The notes under the pieces: model-generated
The model's database searches: none
What the model saw: the letters and a program-made list of their open reading frames with translations, nothing else
Told to the model about the DNA's origin: nothing
Position numbers and translations under genes: made by a program
Shown here: piece by piece, positions 1 through 8,083 of the stretch
Layout: every line of letters starts with the position of its first letter
How positions within the stretch are numbered: the first letter of the stretch is position 1
DNA from: Bacteroidales bacterium
GTDB lineage: Bacteria; Bacteroidota; Bacteroidia; Bacteroidales; Bacteroidaceae
Reading direction: 5' to 3'
Assembly (NCBI GenBank): GCA_004552155.1
Contig: SFPF01000045.1
Coordinates: forward strand, 1 to 39,133
DNA length: 39,133 nucleotides

Positions 1-1120
1 CGTTGTTGTCCAAGAATTTGGCTCGGAAGAATGCCGCACCGCCCAAACCCAAGGCGCGGCACACCGCAAGCTGGCGCGTGATGTCGGTCAATGCCCAGTT
101 GCGCTCGCGGCTGTCGAGAAACCAGATGCCCAGGCCCGGCACAACGGCCGCGCCGCCGGGCGTGTTCTCCTGCCAGTCGGCGGCAAAGGGGTAGAAGTGG
201 TTGCCATCGAAATACATCATCGGGAACAGCCAGTCCATAAGTCCTTCTCCGAGCCACCGCTGCGCTTCCTGCCCCATCGCCATTGCGCTCCACCCCATCG
301 CGCTGTAACGCCGCAGGTCGGCGTGCTTGCCGATGGGGGCGCAACTCATTTTTATCCAAGGGCGCACGGCCTTCACCTTTGCCGTAATCTTGCGCACGCA
401 GCGCGTCACGTTGTCGCGCCGCCACTGCGCCTTCTGCGCCGCCGAAAGGCCTTTTCCGTATTTCTTAAAGGTGGCGTTGTCGTTGAAGGCGATGCTCTTT
501 TCGGGATAACGGATATAGTCGAGGTGAATGCCGTCTACGTCGTACTTCCGCGCCACTTCCGCGCAGATATCGGCGAGATAGTCGTCCGTGCCCGGCACTC
601 CGGGGTCCATCATCCACTGGTCGCCGCAGCGTTGGCAGAGTGCGGGCCGGCGGCGCGGCAGGGCGCGGTTGCCCAATGCCTTGACGGCATCGGTTTTCCC
701 GATGGGGAAACTCACTATCCAAGCGTGGCACTCCATGCCTCGGCGGTGGCATTCCGCGACGGCAAAAGCCAAGGGGTCGTAAAGTGGGGCGCGTCCCGGC
801 ACGCCTGTGAACACGCCGTCCCAAGGCTCGATGTCGGAGGCGTACGCCGTGGTGCCGCGCAGGCGCGCCTGGAAGAGCACGGTGTTGATGCCCGCCTCGC
901 GCATACGGTCGAGCAAGCGGCAGAGCGTCTGCTTCTGTTCCTCTGCCGCGGCGGGCGTGGCGGCGGGGCGACGCGGCCAGTCTAAGCCCGAAAAGGTGGT
1001 GAGCCACACGGCGCGTATCTCGCGCTGCGCAGGCACAGCCGTTTCGCCGCCGCCAAAGGCAAGGGCGGAGCAAACGGCCGAAAGGCAAAGGCAGGCGAGC
1101 AGCAGGCGGCGGAGCATCAT
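1..1120 (-). CDS. GHL10 (DUF187) family secreted glycoside hydrolase-like protein, partial
   Basis: This gene runs off the left edge, so only about the first 373 residues are present. The tandem ATG codons at 1115-1120 begin a classic signal peptide (MMLRRLLLACLCLSAVCS...). The family block REIRAVWLTTFSGLDWP lies at about residues 33-49, and the barrel motif YDVDGIHLDYIRYPE at about 192-206. The last visible residues, FFRAKFLDN, match the region near the end of the catalytic barrel in YngK/DUF187 proteins, so little of the barrel is missing. Family knowledge suggests a TIM-barrel enzyme acting outside the cytoplasm on polysaccharide or cell-wall glycan; the substrate cannot be told from sequence. 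A second paralogue lies at 5968-7479. The TPR gene upstream is on the same strand, but no promoter is obvious between them. Confidence 0.85.
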   Translation of the reverse strand, partial: MMLRRLLLACLCLSAVCSALAFGGGETAVPAQREIRAVWLTTFSGLDWPRRPAATPAAAEEQKQTLCRLLDRMREAGINTVLFQARLRGTTAYASDIEPWDGVFTGVPGRAPLYDPLAFAVAECHRRGMECHAWIVSFPIGKTDAVKALGNRALPRRRPALCQRCGDQWMMDPGVPGTDDYLADICAEVARKYDVDGIHLDYIRYPEKSIAFNDNATFKKYGKGLSAAQKAQWRRDNVTRCVRKITAKVKAVRPWIKMSCAPIGKHADLRRYSAMGWSAMAMGQEAQRWLGEGLMDWLFPMMYFDGNHFYPFAADWQENTPGGAAVVPGLGIWFLDSRERNWALTDITRQLAVCRALGLGGAAFFRAKFLDNN

Positions 1121-1165
1121 TTTGGTAAAGGGATTTTTATAAAAAAGGTTTTGAAAATAAACTGT

Positions 1166-2242
1166 TTATTTCAGTTTTTTGAGGAGGGGCTGCAAAGTGC
1201 CTTGCGGCACGCCGAGTGCTGCGGCTTTGCCGATGTCGGCGCGTGCGGCGGCGTGCTCGTCCATGGCAATCAGCACCTCGGCGCGTGCGGTGTAGAGGTC
1301 GCCGCGCTCGGCATCGAGCTTGATGGCCGTGTCGTAGTCGGCGCGGGCAAGGGCGTGCTTCCCGTCGGCGGCGAGCATCTCGGCCCGCAGCGCATAGGCA
1401 TCGGCATTCTTGGGGTGCTGCGCCACGAAATCGTTGAGCCGCGCCAAGGCTTCCTGCTTGCGCCCTTCGTCGCGGAGCGTCATCAGGAGCAGCAGAGCCG
1501 CGTTCTCATTGTCGGGCGTGAGTTTCAGCACCGTTTCGAGGTCGGCGCGTGCTGCCGGGGCGTTGCGCTGCTGCATTTGTGCCGCCGCCCGCATGAAGAA
1601 CACCTGTGCGCGGCGTTCGTCCACCAGTGTGCGTTGCAGCAGCACGTTGCAATCGTCTATCGCCATCGTGGCGTTGCCGCTGCTCAAAGCGGCATTGGCG
1701 CGGTCGGCACGCACCTCGGGGTTGTCGGGCTGTTCTTTGAGCACCTGCGTGAGCAGTTTCACCGCCTCGTCGTAGCGTCCCTGCGCCAAGGCGATGCGGC
1801 CGAGGTTGTGGCGAATGATATAGTTGCCCGGCGCGTCGGGGCGCGTGGAGATAGCGGCGCGAAACTGCTTGCGGGCCTCTTCGAGCGAGTCGGCATGGAG
1901 CGCATTGAAGGCGCGTACGAGGTGGTCGGCATATTCTATCGAGTCGTTGCGCTCGCGGCGAGCCACGTCGCTCTCGCGCTTGTAGTCGTCGATGGTCTTG
2001 CCGCGCACCTTGCCCTTGTTGTCAAGGTCGATGATGGTCTGCGCCGAGAGCGTTGCCCCGAACAGGCAGAGCAGGACGCAGAGCAAGGAGCGGCATACAA
2101 TATTATTATATGGTTTTAGTAAACAAGTTGACAAGTAAACAAGTAAACGAGACAGATTACATGGTACAGAGGAAGAGCAAGACAAACTTGTCTCGTCTAC
2201 TCGTAACTCGTTTACTCGTTTACTAAAAAACTTTTCAGCCAT
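1166..2242 (-). CDS. Secreted TPR-repeat protein (start uncertain)
   Basis: The protein has a hydrophobic export segment (RSLLCVLLCLFGATLSAQ) followed by about 290 residues of helical repeats of TPR type, for example the units around NLGRIALAQGRYDEAVKLL, ADRANAALSSGNATMAIDD and ALRAEMLAADGKHALARAD. It is probably a periplasmic or outer-membrane-associated scaffold; no specific partner can be named. The only upstream ATG, at 2240-2242, lies 50 residues before the signal peptide, and the reading frame from it passes through a dispersed hairpin repeat, giving implausible sequence. No ATG, GTG or obvious TTG start lies directly before the export segment. The real start may therefore be a rare codon near 2095-2104 or may have been lost. 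It lies just 3' of thrA on the same strand. Confidence 0.7.
   Translation of the reverse strand: MAEKFFSKRVNELRVDETSLSCSSSVPCNLSRLLVYLSTCLLKPYNNIVCRSLLCVLLCLFGATLSAQTIIDLDNKGKVRGKTIDDYKRESDVARRERNDSIEYADHLVRAFNALHADSLEEARKQFRAAISTRPDAPGNYIIRHNLGRIALAQGRYDEAVKLLTQVLKEQPDNPEVRADRANAALSSGNATMAIDDCNVLLQRTLVDERRAQVFFMRAAAQMQQRNAPAARADLETVLKLTPDNENAALLLLMTLRDEGRKQEALARLNDFVAQHPKNADAYALRAEMLAADGKHALARADYDTAIKLDAERGDLYTARAEVLIAMDEHAAARADIGKAAALGVPQGTLQPLLKKLK
2114..2230. repeat. Family A dispersed hairpin repeat, copy 1
   Basis: The left arm at 2114-2155 is a run of degenerate 8-bp units (AGTAAACA, AGTTGACA, AGTAAACA, AGTAAACG). The right arm at 2186-2230 is the inverted complement. Together they could form a long stem around a loop of about 30 nt. 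Related copies lie at 4616-4700, 11585-11613, 18341-18458 and 37670-37757. The copy separates the end of thrA from the TPR gene's export signal. Confidence 0.75.
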
Positions 2243-2253
2243 AAAGTCATAAT

Positions 2254-2661
2254 TTATAGATTAGCCACGCGCATGATGTCTGCGAACACGCCGGCAGCCG
2301 TGACGGCAGCGCCTGCACCGTAGCCTTGAATGAGGAGCGGGTACTCGTGGTAACGCTCGGTGGTGAGCAAGAGAATGTTGTTAGAGCCTTCGAGGTCGTA
2401 GAAAGGATGTCCTTGCCCGTACTCGCGCAGTCCCACAGAGCCTTTGCCCTCTGCCCATTCTGCCACGAAACGCCAGCGTTTCTTCTCAGCCGCGAGGCGT
2501 TGCCGCTCTGCCTCGAAGCGGGCGTCGAGCTGCGGGAGGCGTTGCCAGAAATCCTCCAAACTACCCTCGAAGAAATCTTTGGGGAGAAATAGCTCCTGCG
2601 CCACCTCGCCGGCTTCCACGCGATAGCCGCTTTCGCGGGCGAGGATAACGAGTTTGCGCAC
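2254..2661 (-). CDS. thrA: Bifunctional aspartokinase/homoserine dehydrogenase, C-terminal fragment
   Basis: This frame encodes the last about 135 residues of the homoserine dehydrogenase domain of ThrA: KLVILARESGYRVEAGEV, then the segment with LPQLDARFE, and the ending GYGAGAAVTAAGVFADIMR, which matches the NADP-domain-closing helix of the family. The frame is open just upstream (GRDVVRKL), but the sequence joining it to the N-terminal part (2661-4586) is missing. From the family I would expect about 30 more residues here, including the GYTEPDPR and DLSG region needed for homoserine dehydrogenase activity. The ATG at 2659-2661 is probably not a natural start. Treat this and the next entry as one damaged or mis-assembled gene. 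Confidence 0.8.
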   Translation of the reverse strand: MRKLVILARESGYRVEAGEVAQELFLPKDFFEGSLEDFWQRLPQLDARFEAERQRLAAEKKRWRFVAEWAEGKGSVGLREYGQGHPFYDLEGSNNILLLTTERYHEYPLLIQGYGAGAAVTAAGVFADIMRVANL

Positions 2662-4586
2662 TACGTCGCGTCCCGTGTGTTGAACACGAAGTTGAGCGTG
2701 CCGCTCAGCACCGCGCTGATGCGCTCGATGCGGTCGCCCGAGGCGCGGAGGTCGTTGATGGTATTGATGATGGGCAGGCCTGCGCCCACGTTGGTCTCGA
2801 AGAGATATTTCACGCCGCGCTCGCGGGCGGTTTGCTTGAGCGTGTCGTAATAGGCGTAGGCCGAGGAGGCGGCAATCTTGTTGGCAGCCACTACGGACAC
2901 GTTGCCCGCGAGCAGTTCCTCATAGCAGGCGGCGGCTTCCTCGCTCGCCGTGCAGTCCACAAAGACGGAATTGAAGATATTCATCTCGCGGATTTCTTTC
3001 ATCATCTGCTCCACGCCGCCCCGCACGGGGCTCTGTTTCAGTTGGTCGAGGCACGTGGCGGGGTCGATGCCCTCACGCGAGAAGAGGCCGTGCGAACGGC
3101 CGCACACGCCCACGAGATTAAGTTTGAGCCTGCGCTCGCGCATCAAGGCCTCGCGGCGGTCGGCAATCTGCTGCAGGAGCGAGCCGCCCACGGTGCCCGT
3201 GCCGCAGAGGAAGAGGTTGAGTTCTTGGTGCTCGCTCAGGAAAAAACTATCGTGCAGCACGTTGAGCGTTTTTCTCAGCTGCGTGCGCTCCACCACGAAC
3301 GAGAGGTTCATTTCCAGTGCGCCGAGCGCCACGGCGGAGATGCTGATACCGTTGCGGCCGAGCACGCTGAACAGTTTTCCGGCAATGCCCGGCGTTTGCT
3401 TCATCCTTTCGCCCACGGCTGCTACGCACGCCATGCCCGTGAGCAGCTGCGCCGCGTTCATCGCGCCGTCGGCAATCTCGCGAGCAAACTCGCTGTCGAG
3501 CAGTTGGCAGGCGCGGGGCGCGTCGGCAGGCGTCATACAGATAGAGGTGCTCGTCTCAGAGGCTGTCTGCGCCACCATAAACACGCTGATGCCGCCGTCG
3601 GCCAGCGTGGTGAAGATGCGGCGGTTCACGCCAATCACGCCCACCATCGCCGAGCCGCTCACCGTCACCATACTCATATCGTTCACCGAGGAGATGCCGC
3701 GGATGGGGCGTTCCGACTGCGCCGCGTCTTTCGAGATGACCGTGCCGTCGGCTTCGGGGTTGAAGGTATTTTTTACGATAATGGGGATATTCTTCCGGCA
3801 CACGGGATATACCACCTTCGCGCCGAAGTTGCACAGTTCCATGGCTTCGCCATAGCTGAGGCGGCCTATGGTGTAGGCGGTGGGGATGACGCGCGGGTCG
3901 GCCGTCATGAAGCCGTCCACATCGGTCCATATTTCGAGCCTTGCGGCGTCGAGCGCGGCGGCGATGATGGCGGCGGTGTAGTCGGAGCCGCCGCGCCCGA
4001 GGTTCGTGGTGATGCCTTCCTGCGCGTCTTCGGCGATGAAGCCGCCCGTCACGGCTATGCCCTCAAATCCAGAGAAGGCCTCGCACACGAGGCGGTTCGT
4101 CTGGTCGAAGTCCACGACGTGCTTGCCTGCCTGCCGGCGCGTCTTGATAAAGGCGCGTGCGTCGAAGTGCTGCGCCCCGTCGATGAGCGCCGCCACGATG
4201 AGCGACGAGAGGCGTTCGCCGTATGCCACTACGGCATCGGCCGTCTTGGGCGTGAGCTCGCGAATGAGATACATGCCATGGAGAATGCTCTGCAATTCTG
4301 CCAGCAACTGCTCCGTCTGTTCCAAGAGCCGTGGCCTGCGCGGGGCGGGAATGATTTGGGCGATGTAGTCGCGATGGTGCGCGCAGATATCTTCAAAGCC
4401 GACCTTCGTGGCTTCGGCGTTGCCCGATGCCGCCGTCTGGGCAAGGTCGATCAGGGCGTCTGTCACGCCGCGCAGGGCCGACACCACCGCAATGGCGGGC
4501 CGCTCGCCCCCTTCCACAATCTTCTTTATGTTGAGAATGCCCTCGGTCGCGCCGACCGACGAACCACCGAATTTGAGAATGCGCAT
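2661..4586 (-). CDS. thrA: Bifunctional aspartokinase I/homoserine dehydrogenase I, N-terminal part (frameshifted)
   Basis: ThrA phosphorylates aspartate and later reduces aspartate semialdehyde to homoserine, feeding threonine, methionine and lysine synthesis in the cytoplasm. KFGGSSVG at residues 5-12 is the kinase ATP-site motif; TNLGRGGSDYTAAI and the two ACT regulatory domains follow (about 310-455). The Rossmann motif LFLCGTGTVGG opens the dehydrogenase domain at about 465. The frame ends early at ...SGTLNFVFNTRDAT after 641 residues, whereas the family is about 810. The rest continues in another frame at 2254-2661, with roughly 100 nt apparently missing at the junction. The kinase half looks intact. 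The dehydrogenase half would be dead if the break is real, and threonine/methionine synthesis would then need a separate enzyme. Confidence 0.85.
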   Translation of the reverse strand: MRILKFGGSSVGATEGILNIKKIVEGGERPAIAVVSALRGVTDALIDLAQTAASGNAEATKVGFEDICAHHRDYIAQIIPAPRRPRLLEQTEQLLAELQSILHGMYLIRELTPKTADAVVAYGERLSSLIVAALIDGAQHFDARAFIKTRRQAGKHVVDFDQTNRLVCEAFSGFEGIAVTGGFIAEDAQEGITTNLGRGGSDYTAAIIAAALDAARLEIWTDVDGFMTADPRVIPTAYTIGRLSYGEAMELCNFGAKVVYPVCRKNIPIIVKNTFNPEADGTVISKDAAQSERPIRGISSVNDMSMVTVSGSAMVGVIGVNRRIFTTLADGGISVFMVAQTASETSTSICMTPADAPRACQLLDSEFAREIADGAMNAAQLLTGMACVAAVGERMKQTPGIAGKLFSVLGRNGISISAVALGALEMNLSFVVERTQLRKTLNVLHDSFFLSEHQELNLFLCGTGTVGGSLLQQIADRREALMRERRLKLNLVGVCGRSHGLFSREGIDPATCLDQLKQSPVRGGVEQMMKEIREMNIFNSVFVDCTASEEAAACYEELLAGNVSVVAANKIAASSAYAYYDTLKQTARERGVKYLFETNVGAGLPIINTINDLRASGDRIERISAVLSGTLNFVFNTRDAT

Positions 4587-4591
4587 AATGG

Positions 4592-4601
4592 AATATTGTA
4601 T
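4592..4601. promoter_or_regulatory. AATATTGTAT motif next to the thrA start
   Basis: This exact 10-mer, or its complement, occurs six times in the window: 2095-2104, 4592-4601, 18396-18405, 28749-28758, 31649-31658 and 38522-38531. It is AT-only apart from one base and sits in otherwise GC-rich DNA. Here it lies 5 bp upstream of the thrA start. The acyltransferase and dapB starts have copies 8 and 13 bp upstream. Its function is unknown: it could be a transcription start-region element, a binding site or part of a repeat. Confidence 0.35.
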
Positions 4602-4615
4602 CTATGATTTTAGCA

Positions 4616-4700
4616 GTCAAGTTAACGAGTAGACAAGTAGACGAGACTTAGATGTCTGGCTAACTATCTTGTATATGAGCAACTTGTTTGCTCGTATGCT
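4616..4700. repeat. Family A dispersed hairpin repeat, copy 2 (degenerate)
   Basis: The left arm is clear at 4616-4649 (units AGTTAACG, AGTAGACA, AGTAGACG, then AGAC). The right arm is worn: ATCTTG at 4676-4681 and CAACTTGTTTGCTCG at 4680-4695 only partly pair. It lies between the thrA start and the AT-rich nuclease-like gene. Confidence 0.55.
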
Positions 4701-4719
4701 TAAAGCGTTACCTTTACTT

Positions 4720-5796
4720 TCACCCGTTTATAGACTTTAGCTGCATTATAAGCTTCTTTATCTTGCTTATCAATCTATCTGTGTCATAAGGAAATGCATA
4801 TATCCTTTCTGAAGTCTTTTTACTTACATACCATTCCTTTGAGTCGTTATGCTTTTCAAAATCAATACCAGACAAAGTACGTGAACGATCTTTTTCAGAA
4901 TTATCATTTTTAAGGTAGAGATGATATTCGTTATCATAAAAATCAACAACTATGTACATCTTATTTCTGTCATAGTCTTCTTGTAACCAAAAATGCAACT
5001 TCGAAGAAGTGGCTTGAGATAAAACTCCCTCTAATCGTTTGGCATTTATAAGTTCATTAAAAACAGCTCCTTGTAATTCATTGTATGCCTCTACAATTTT
5101 TGATAAGTTTTGAAACGACTCTGGAGATTTTCGAGCCATTTCAATAATACTTTCTGCATTTATCATATTAATATTCTTTATTGCCATGTTATCTATTAAT
5201 TGAGCATAAGCCTTAATACCCCAATAAGCGGAATCCATCGTGTCACATGAATCCAGCGCCTTGTTTAACCAATTACTGAGGTCAGATGAACATAAACTTA
5301 TTATTCCATTTCCATAGGAAACCTTTTTGTCATATATTACAACGATTGCTTGCACAATAATCCCTTCGTTTTCTAATGACATCTTATATTCGTCTAACTG
5401 ATAAGGTTGAAATCGAGCTCCGTTCAACTTGTTTTCAATGATTATGGCATATTTCTTCTTTCTATACTCCCATATTAACACAAGATCGATACTTCTGTCA
5501 CAGCCTTCGGTTAAGACTCTTGACACCTTTCTTTCTCTATCTACATAAATGTCACAACCATCAGGTACATGGCATTTTATTAATGAAAGAAATGATTCAA
5601 TAAACAAGTTCTTATAACCATGTGGACCGTTTTCATCCAACAAGTCCTCAAGAATTTGGCTATGACGTATCTCTTTTGTGGACACTTGTTCCACAAAATA
5701 TTCCAGTGGATTATAAGATGATAGTTTCGACTCCATGTTGAAGTCAAATCCGTTTATCTTCAATGAAGAAATAATATCATCTAACAATTCTTTCAT
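4720..5796 (-). CDS. PD-(D/E)XK nuclease superfamily protein (PDDEXK_4-like), AT-rich
   Basis: The 358-residue protein has the layout of a PD-(D/E)XK nuclease fold. RHSQILEDLLDENGPHG (about 44-60) fits the N-terminal helix with conserved Glu. D104 in RSIDLVLIW and E121-x-K123 in IIIENKLNGARFQPYQL form the metal-binding D...ExK core, followed by the Gln/Tyr-rich helix. A regulatory-looking C-terminal half (from about 200) is not recognised. Proteins of this group are often solitary accessory or defence genes, but no partner (methylase, helicase, toxin) is beside it. The gene and its flanks are far richer in A and T than the neighbours and use codons such as ATA, AGA and TTA freely, which points to recent horizontal gain. 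It sits between thrA and a GHL10 gene whose C-terminal end may be echoed just beyond its stop. Confidence 0.75.
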   Translation of the reverse strand: MKELLDDIISSLKINGFDFNMESKLSSYNPLEYFVEQVSTKEIRHSQILEDLLDENGPHGYKNLFIESFLSLIKCHVPDGCDIYVDRERKVSRVLTEGCDRSIDLVLIWEYRKKKYAIIIENKLNGARFQPYQLDEYKMSLENEGIIVQAIVVIYDKKVSYGNGIISLCSSDLSNWLNKALDSCDTMDSAYWGIKAYAQLIDNMAIKNINMINAESIIEMARKSPESFQNLSKIVEAYNELQGAVFNELINAKRLEGVLSQATSSKLHFWLQEDYDRNKMYIVVDFYDNEYHLYLKNDNSEKDRSRTLSGIDFEKHNDSKEWYVSKKTSERIYAFPYDTDRLISKIKKLIMQLKSING

Positions 5797-5967
5797 TATG
5801 CTACCATTCTAAATAATTCTTTCTTTTCAGAACTCTCTTTCTCAATTTCCGATTTAGCCACCATCCTTTTGTAGGTGAGATTTAAAACGTTCGTTTTCAA
5901 CAGACGTATGGCTGCGGCTCGGCATAGTCTAAGTAAACTTGGCCTCTGCGCTCGCCTTGCACAAACG

Positions 5968-7479
5968 TTATAATTTCACTTTCACCTTCACCGGCTTTGA
6001 CTCGTTCTGCAGGCGGTCGAGCGAAGTCACGACATAGACGAATTTCTCCTTGCCGGCGGTGTAAGGCAGTTTGATGCAGGTTTGGTCGGTGATGGCCACA
6101 ATGTGTTCTGCCCGCTCGAGGTCGATGCGTTCCTTGGCTCCGAAGCGGTAGACCACGTATTTGGTCACCTCCTCCTGCGGCCGCTTGGCTTTCTTGGGCG
6201 CGAGCCAGAAGAGGAAATAGCCAGTGGGCATCCACTGCGCCTTGACTTTGCGCGGCTTGGCGGGCGTGTGTTTCCCGAGGAAAGGATAGAGCGGCTGCAA
6301 GGCCGGGGTGCGGTGGTAGTTACGGGCAAGTTCTGTGGCAAATCCGCCTTCGTCGCGTGCCACGGCCGCCGAGTACCACAGGCAGGAACCCTGAATGCCG
6401 CGCAGCGTACGCTGCAGGCGCATTTTCTCCGCCATCTGGTTTTGCGCGGGGTTGTTGATGTCGGCGGCGCGCACCGTGCGCTCCACGTCCTGCCCTATGT
6501 AGAGCGGGCGTGCGGCGGCAAAGCGGCTCCACCAGTGTATCAGTTCGTCGTAGTCGGCGGCGGGGTGCCCGATTTCCCAGTAGATTTGCGGCACGAGATA
6601 GTCCACCCAGCCGTTGTTGACCCAAAAGAGCACGTCGGCATAAAGGTCATCGTAGTTTTGCAGTCCCTTTGTCTTCGAGCCGGGCAGGTTTGTGCCTTCC
6701 TTGATGTTATGATAAATGCCGAAGGGCGACACGCCGAATTTCACCCAAGGCTTCACGGCGTGGATGCTGTCGCCGAGCATCTGGATAAAAGTATTGACAT
6801 TGTAGCGCCGCCAATCGTTGATGTCGGCAATGCCGTTGCGATGCGCGGCGTAGGTCTCGGCATCGGGAATGGAGAGCCCCGCCACGGGGTAGGGATAGAA
6901 GTAATCGTCGATATGCAGTCCGTCCACGTCGTAGCGGCGCACGATGTCGGCGGCGATAGAACAGATATACTTGCGGTTTTCCGCCATGCCGGGGTCGAAG
7001 AGAATGAGGTTGTCGTATTTGAAGAAGCGTTCCGGGTGTTGCACGTAGGGGTGGGTCGCCGCCAGTTCCGTAGTACCCTTAGTCTTGGCGCGGAACGGGT
7101 TGATCCACGCGTGCAGTTCCATGCCGCGCTTATGGCATTCGTCCACCATCCACGCCAGCGGGTCCCAATAGGGCGCGGGACTCTGTCCCTGCCGCCCCGT
7201 GAGGTAGCGGCTCCACGGCTCGTAGGGCGACTCGTAAAAGGCGTCGGCCTCGCCGCGCACTTGGAAAATCACGGCGTTCACCCCGCACTTTTGCAGCGCG
7301 TCCAGCTGATTGGTGAGATTGCCCTGCATGGCGTCGCGCGAAAGGCCTTGGAACTGGCCGTTGATAAACTGTATCCACGCGCCCCGGAACTCACGCTTCG
7401 GCTGCGGGGAGGTCTGTGCCACGGCGGTGCCGAGTGAGAGCAGCGCACCGATGAAAAGGAGGAAAAAGTGCTTCATCAT
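5968..7479 (-). CDS. GHL10 (DUF187) family secreted glycoside hydrolase-like protein
   Basis: This complete paralogue of the gene at the left edge has about 503 residues. I chose the ATG at 7477-7479 because it opens a signal peptide (MMKHFFLLFIGALLSLG...AQ); the longer open frame upstream reads into the 311-bp repeat. The family block REFRGAWIQFINGQ is at about residue 29. GVNAVIFQVRGEADAFY, MELHAWINPFRAKT and YDVDGLHIDDYFYPYP are the barrel strands carrying the likely acidic catalytic residues. The last about 110 residues (from KHTPAKPRKVKAQW) resemble a beta-sandwich fibronectin-III-like domain that is common behind this barrel. It is exported, possibly a periplasmic or surface lipid-free enzyme; the substrate is unknown. 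Confidence 0.88.
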   Translation of the reverse strand: MMKHFFLLFIGALLSLGTAVAQTSPQPKREFRGAWIQFINGQFQGLSRDAMQGNLTNQLDALQKCGVNAVIFQVRGEADAFYESPYEPWSRYLTGRQGQSPAPYWDPLAWMVDECHKRGMELHAWINPFRAKTKGTTELAATHPYVQHPERFFKYDNLILFDPGMAENRKYICSIAADIVRRYDVDGLHIDDYFYPYPVAGLSIPDAETYAAHRNGIADINDWRRYNVNTFIQMLGDSIHAVKPWVKFGVSPFGIYHNIKEGTNLPGSKTKGLQNYDDLYADVLFWVNNGWVDYLVPQIYWEIGHPAADYDELIHWWSRFAAARPLYIGQDVERTVRAADINNPAQNQMAEKMRLQRTLRGIQGSCLWYSAAVARDEGGFATELARNYHRTPALQPLYPFLGKHTPAKPRKVKAQWMPTGYFLFWLAPKKAKRPQEEVTKYVVYRFGAKERIDLERAEHIVAITDQTCIKLPYTAGKEKFVYVVTSLDRLQNESKPVKVKVKL

Positions 7480-7678
7480 TGATAATATAGAGGTGGAATT
7501 GGCCCTTATCCTATAAGCAAAGGGCAATTTAAGGCTGTAAAGGTACGCTTTTTTCAGCAAAAGCATGGAAGCGAGCCGCCGAAAGTTGCAGACGGCAGCA
7601 TTTGCGCGCCCTTTTGCCGCCCCCGCGCATCGGTTTTCTGGCGGGAGGGGCTGGCTGAATGGAGGGGAAAGGAAAAAT

Positions 7679-7989
7679 CTTGTTAAGGCCGCTTCGCTTT
7701 CTGCGCAGAGCGTGCGCGGCGCGTTTGCAATCGTTAAGGCGACGTGGCGCGAAGATTTAGGGATAATTAAGGAAAGGGAAATTTGCTCCGTGCAAATTCC
7801 GATGAAATCAAAGAAAATTTTCACTTTCAAGCACCTCGTAAAAATTATCTCCGAGCAAATTTTCACGGGCTTGCTTATAATTTTTACGGTCATATAAGAC
7901 AATTTTTCCGCTCATATAAGATAGTTGGCCCCCTAAAACGCGAAAAGAGGAAAAGCCTGCGCTCTTCCTCTTTCTGCTGTTGCAAATGT
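7679..7989. repeat. Family C 311-bp dispersed repeat, copy 1
   Basis: This stretch is closely similar, end to end, to 38824-39133 in the same orientation. Shared blocks include GCGAAGATTTAGGGATAA, CGGGCTTGCTTATAATTT, two TCATATAAGA motifs 22 bp apart (7890-7899, 7912-7921) and a hairpin with arms GAAAAGAGGAA and TTCCTCTTTC near the right end. The left part could be read on the minus strand as the phrase IIPKSSRHVALTIANA, which also appears in the other copy; I regard that as a by-product of the repeat. No gene lies in the 600-bp gap between the GHL10 and Nudix genes apart from short unsupported frames. Confidence 0.85.
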
Positions 7990-8083
7990 ATGATTTTTCT
8001 TCGGTTTCGCCAAAAGCCTCCCAGTTGTGCCACGGGCTGTCAAAGCATGTGGCGGTGCGTTTTATCCTCCCCTCAATCAAGGT

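Noticed and set aside
197..985. A 262-codon frame on the plus strand opposite the first GHL10 gene
   Set aside because: It is another antisense shadow; the minus strand carries family motifs and a signal peptide.
2832..4607. A 591-codon open frame on the plus strand across the whole thrA gene
   Set aside because: It lies antisense to a clearly homologous gene in GC-rich DNA with strong third-position bias, which produces long shadow frames. Its sequence (His/Ala/Glu/Arg-rich) matches no family I know.
4720..5796. A restriction-modification system around the PD-(D/E)XK gene
   Set aside because: No methyltransferase, specificity subunit or other defence gene lies beside it.
7480..7902. An N-terminal extension of 141 codons on the second GHL10 gene
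   Set aside because: It reads through the 311-bp repeat and precedes a perfect signal peptide; the same repeat phrase appears in the other copy without any gene.
7808..8080. A 90-codon frame on the minus strand within the 311-bp repeat
   Set aside because: The other repeat copy does not keep the same frame, so it is unlikely to be coding.
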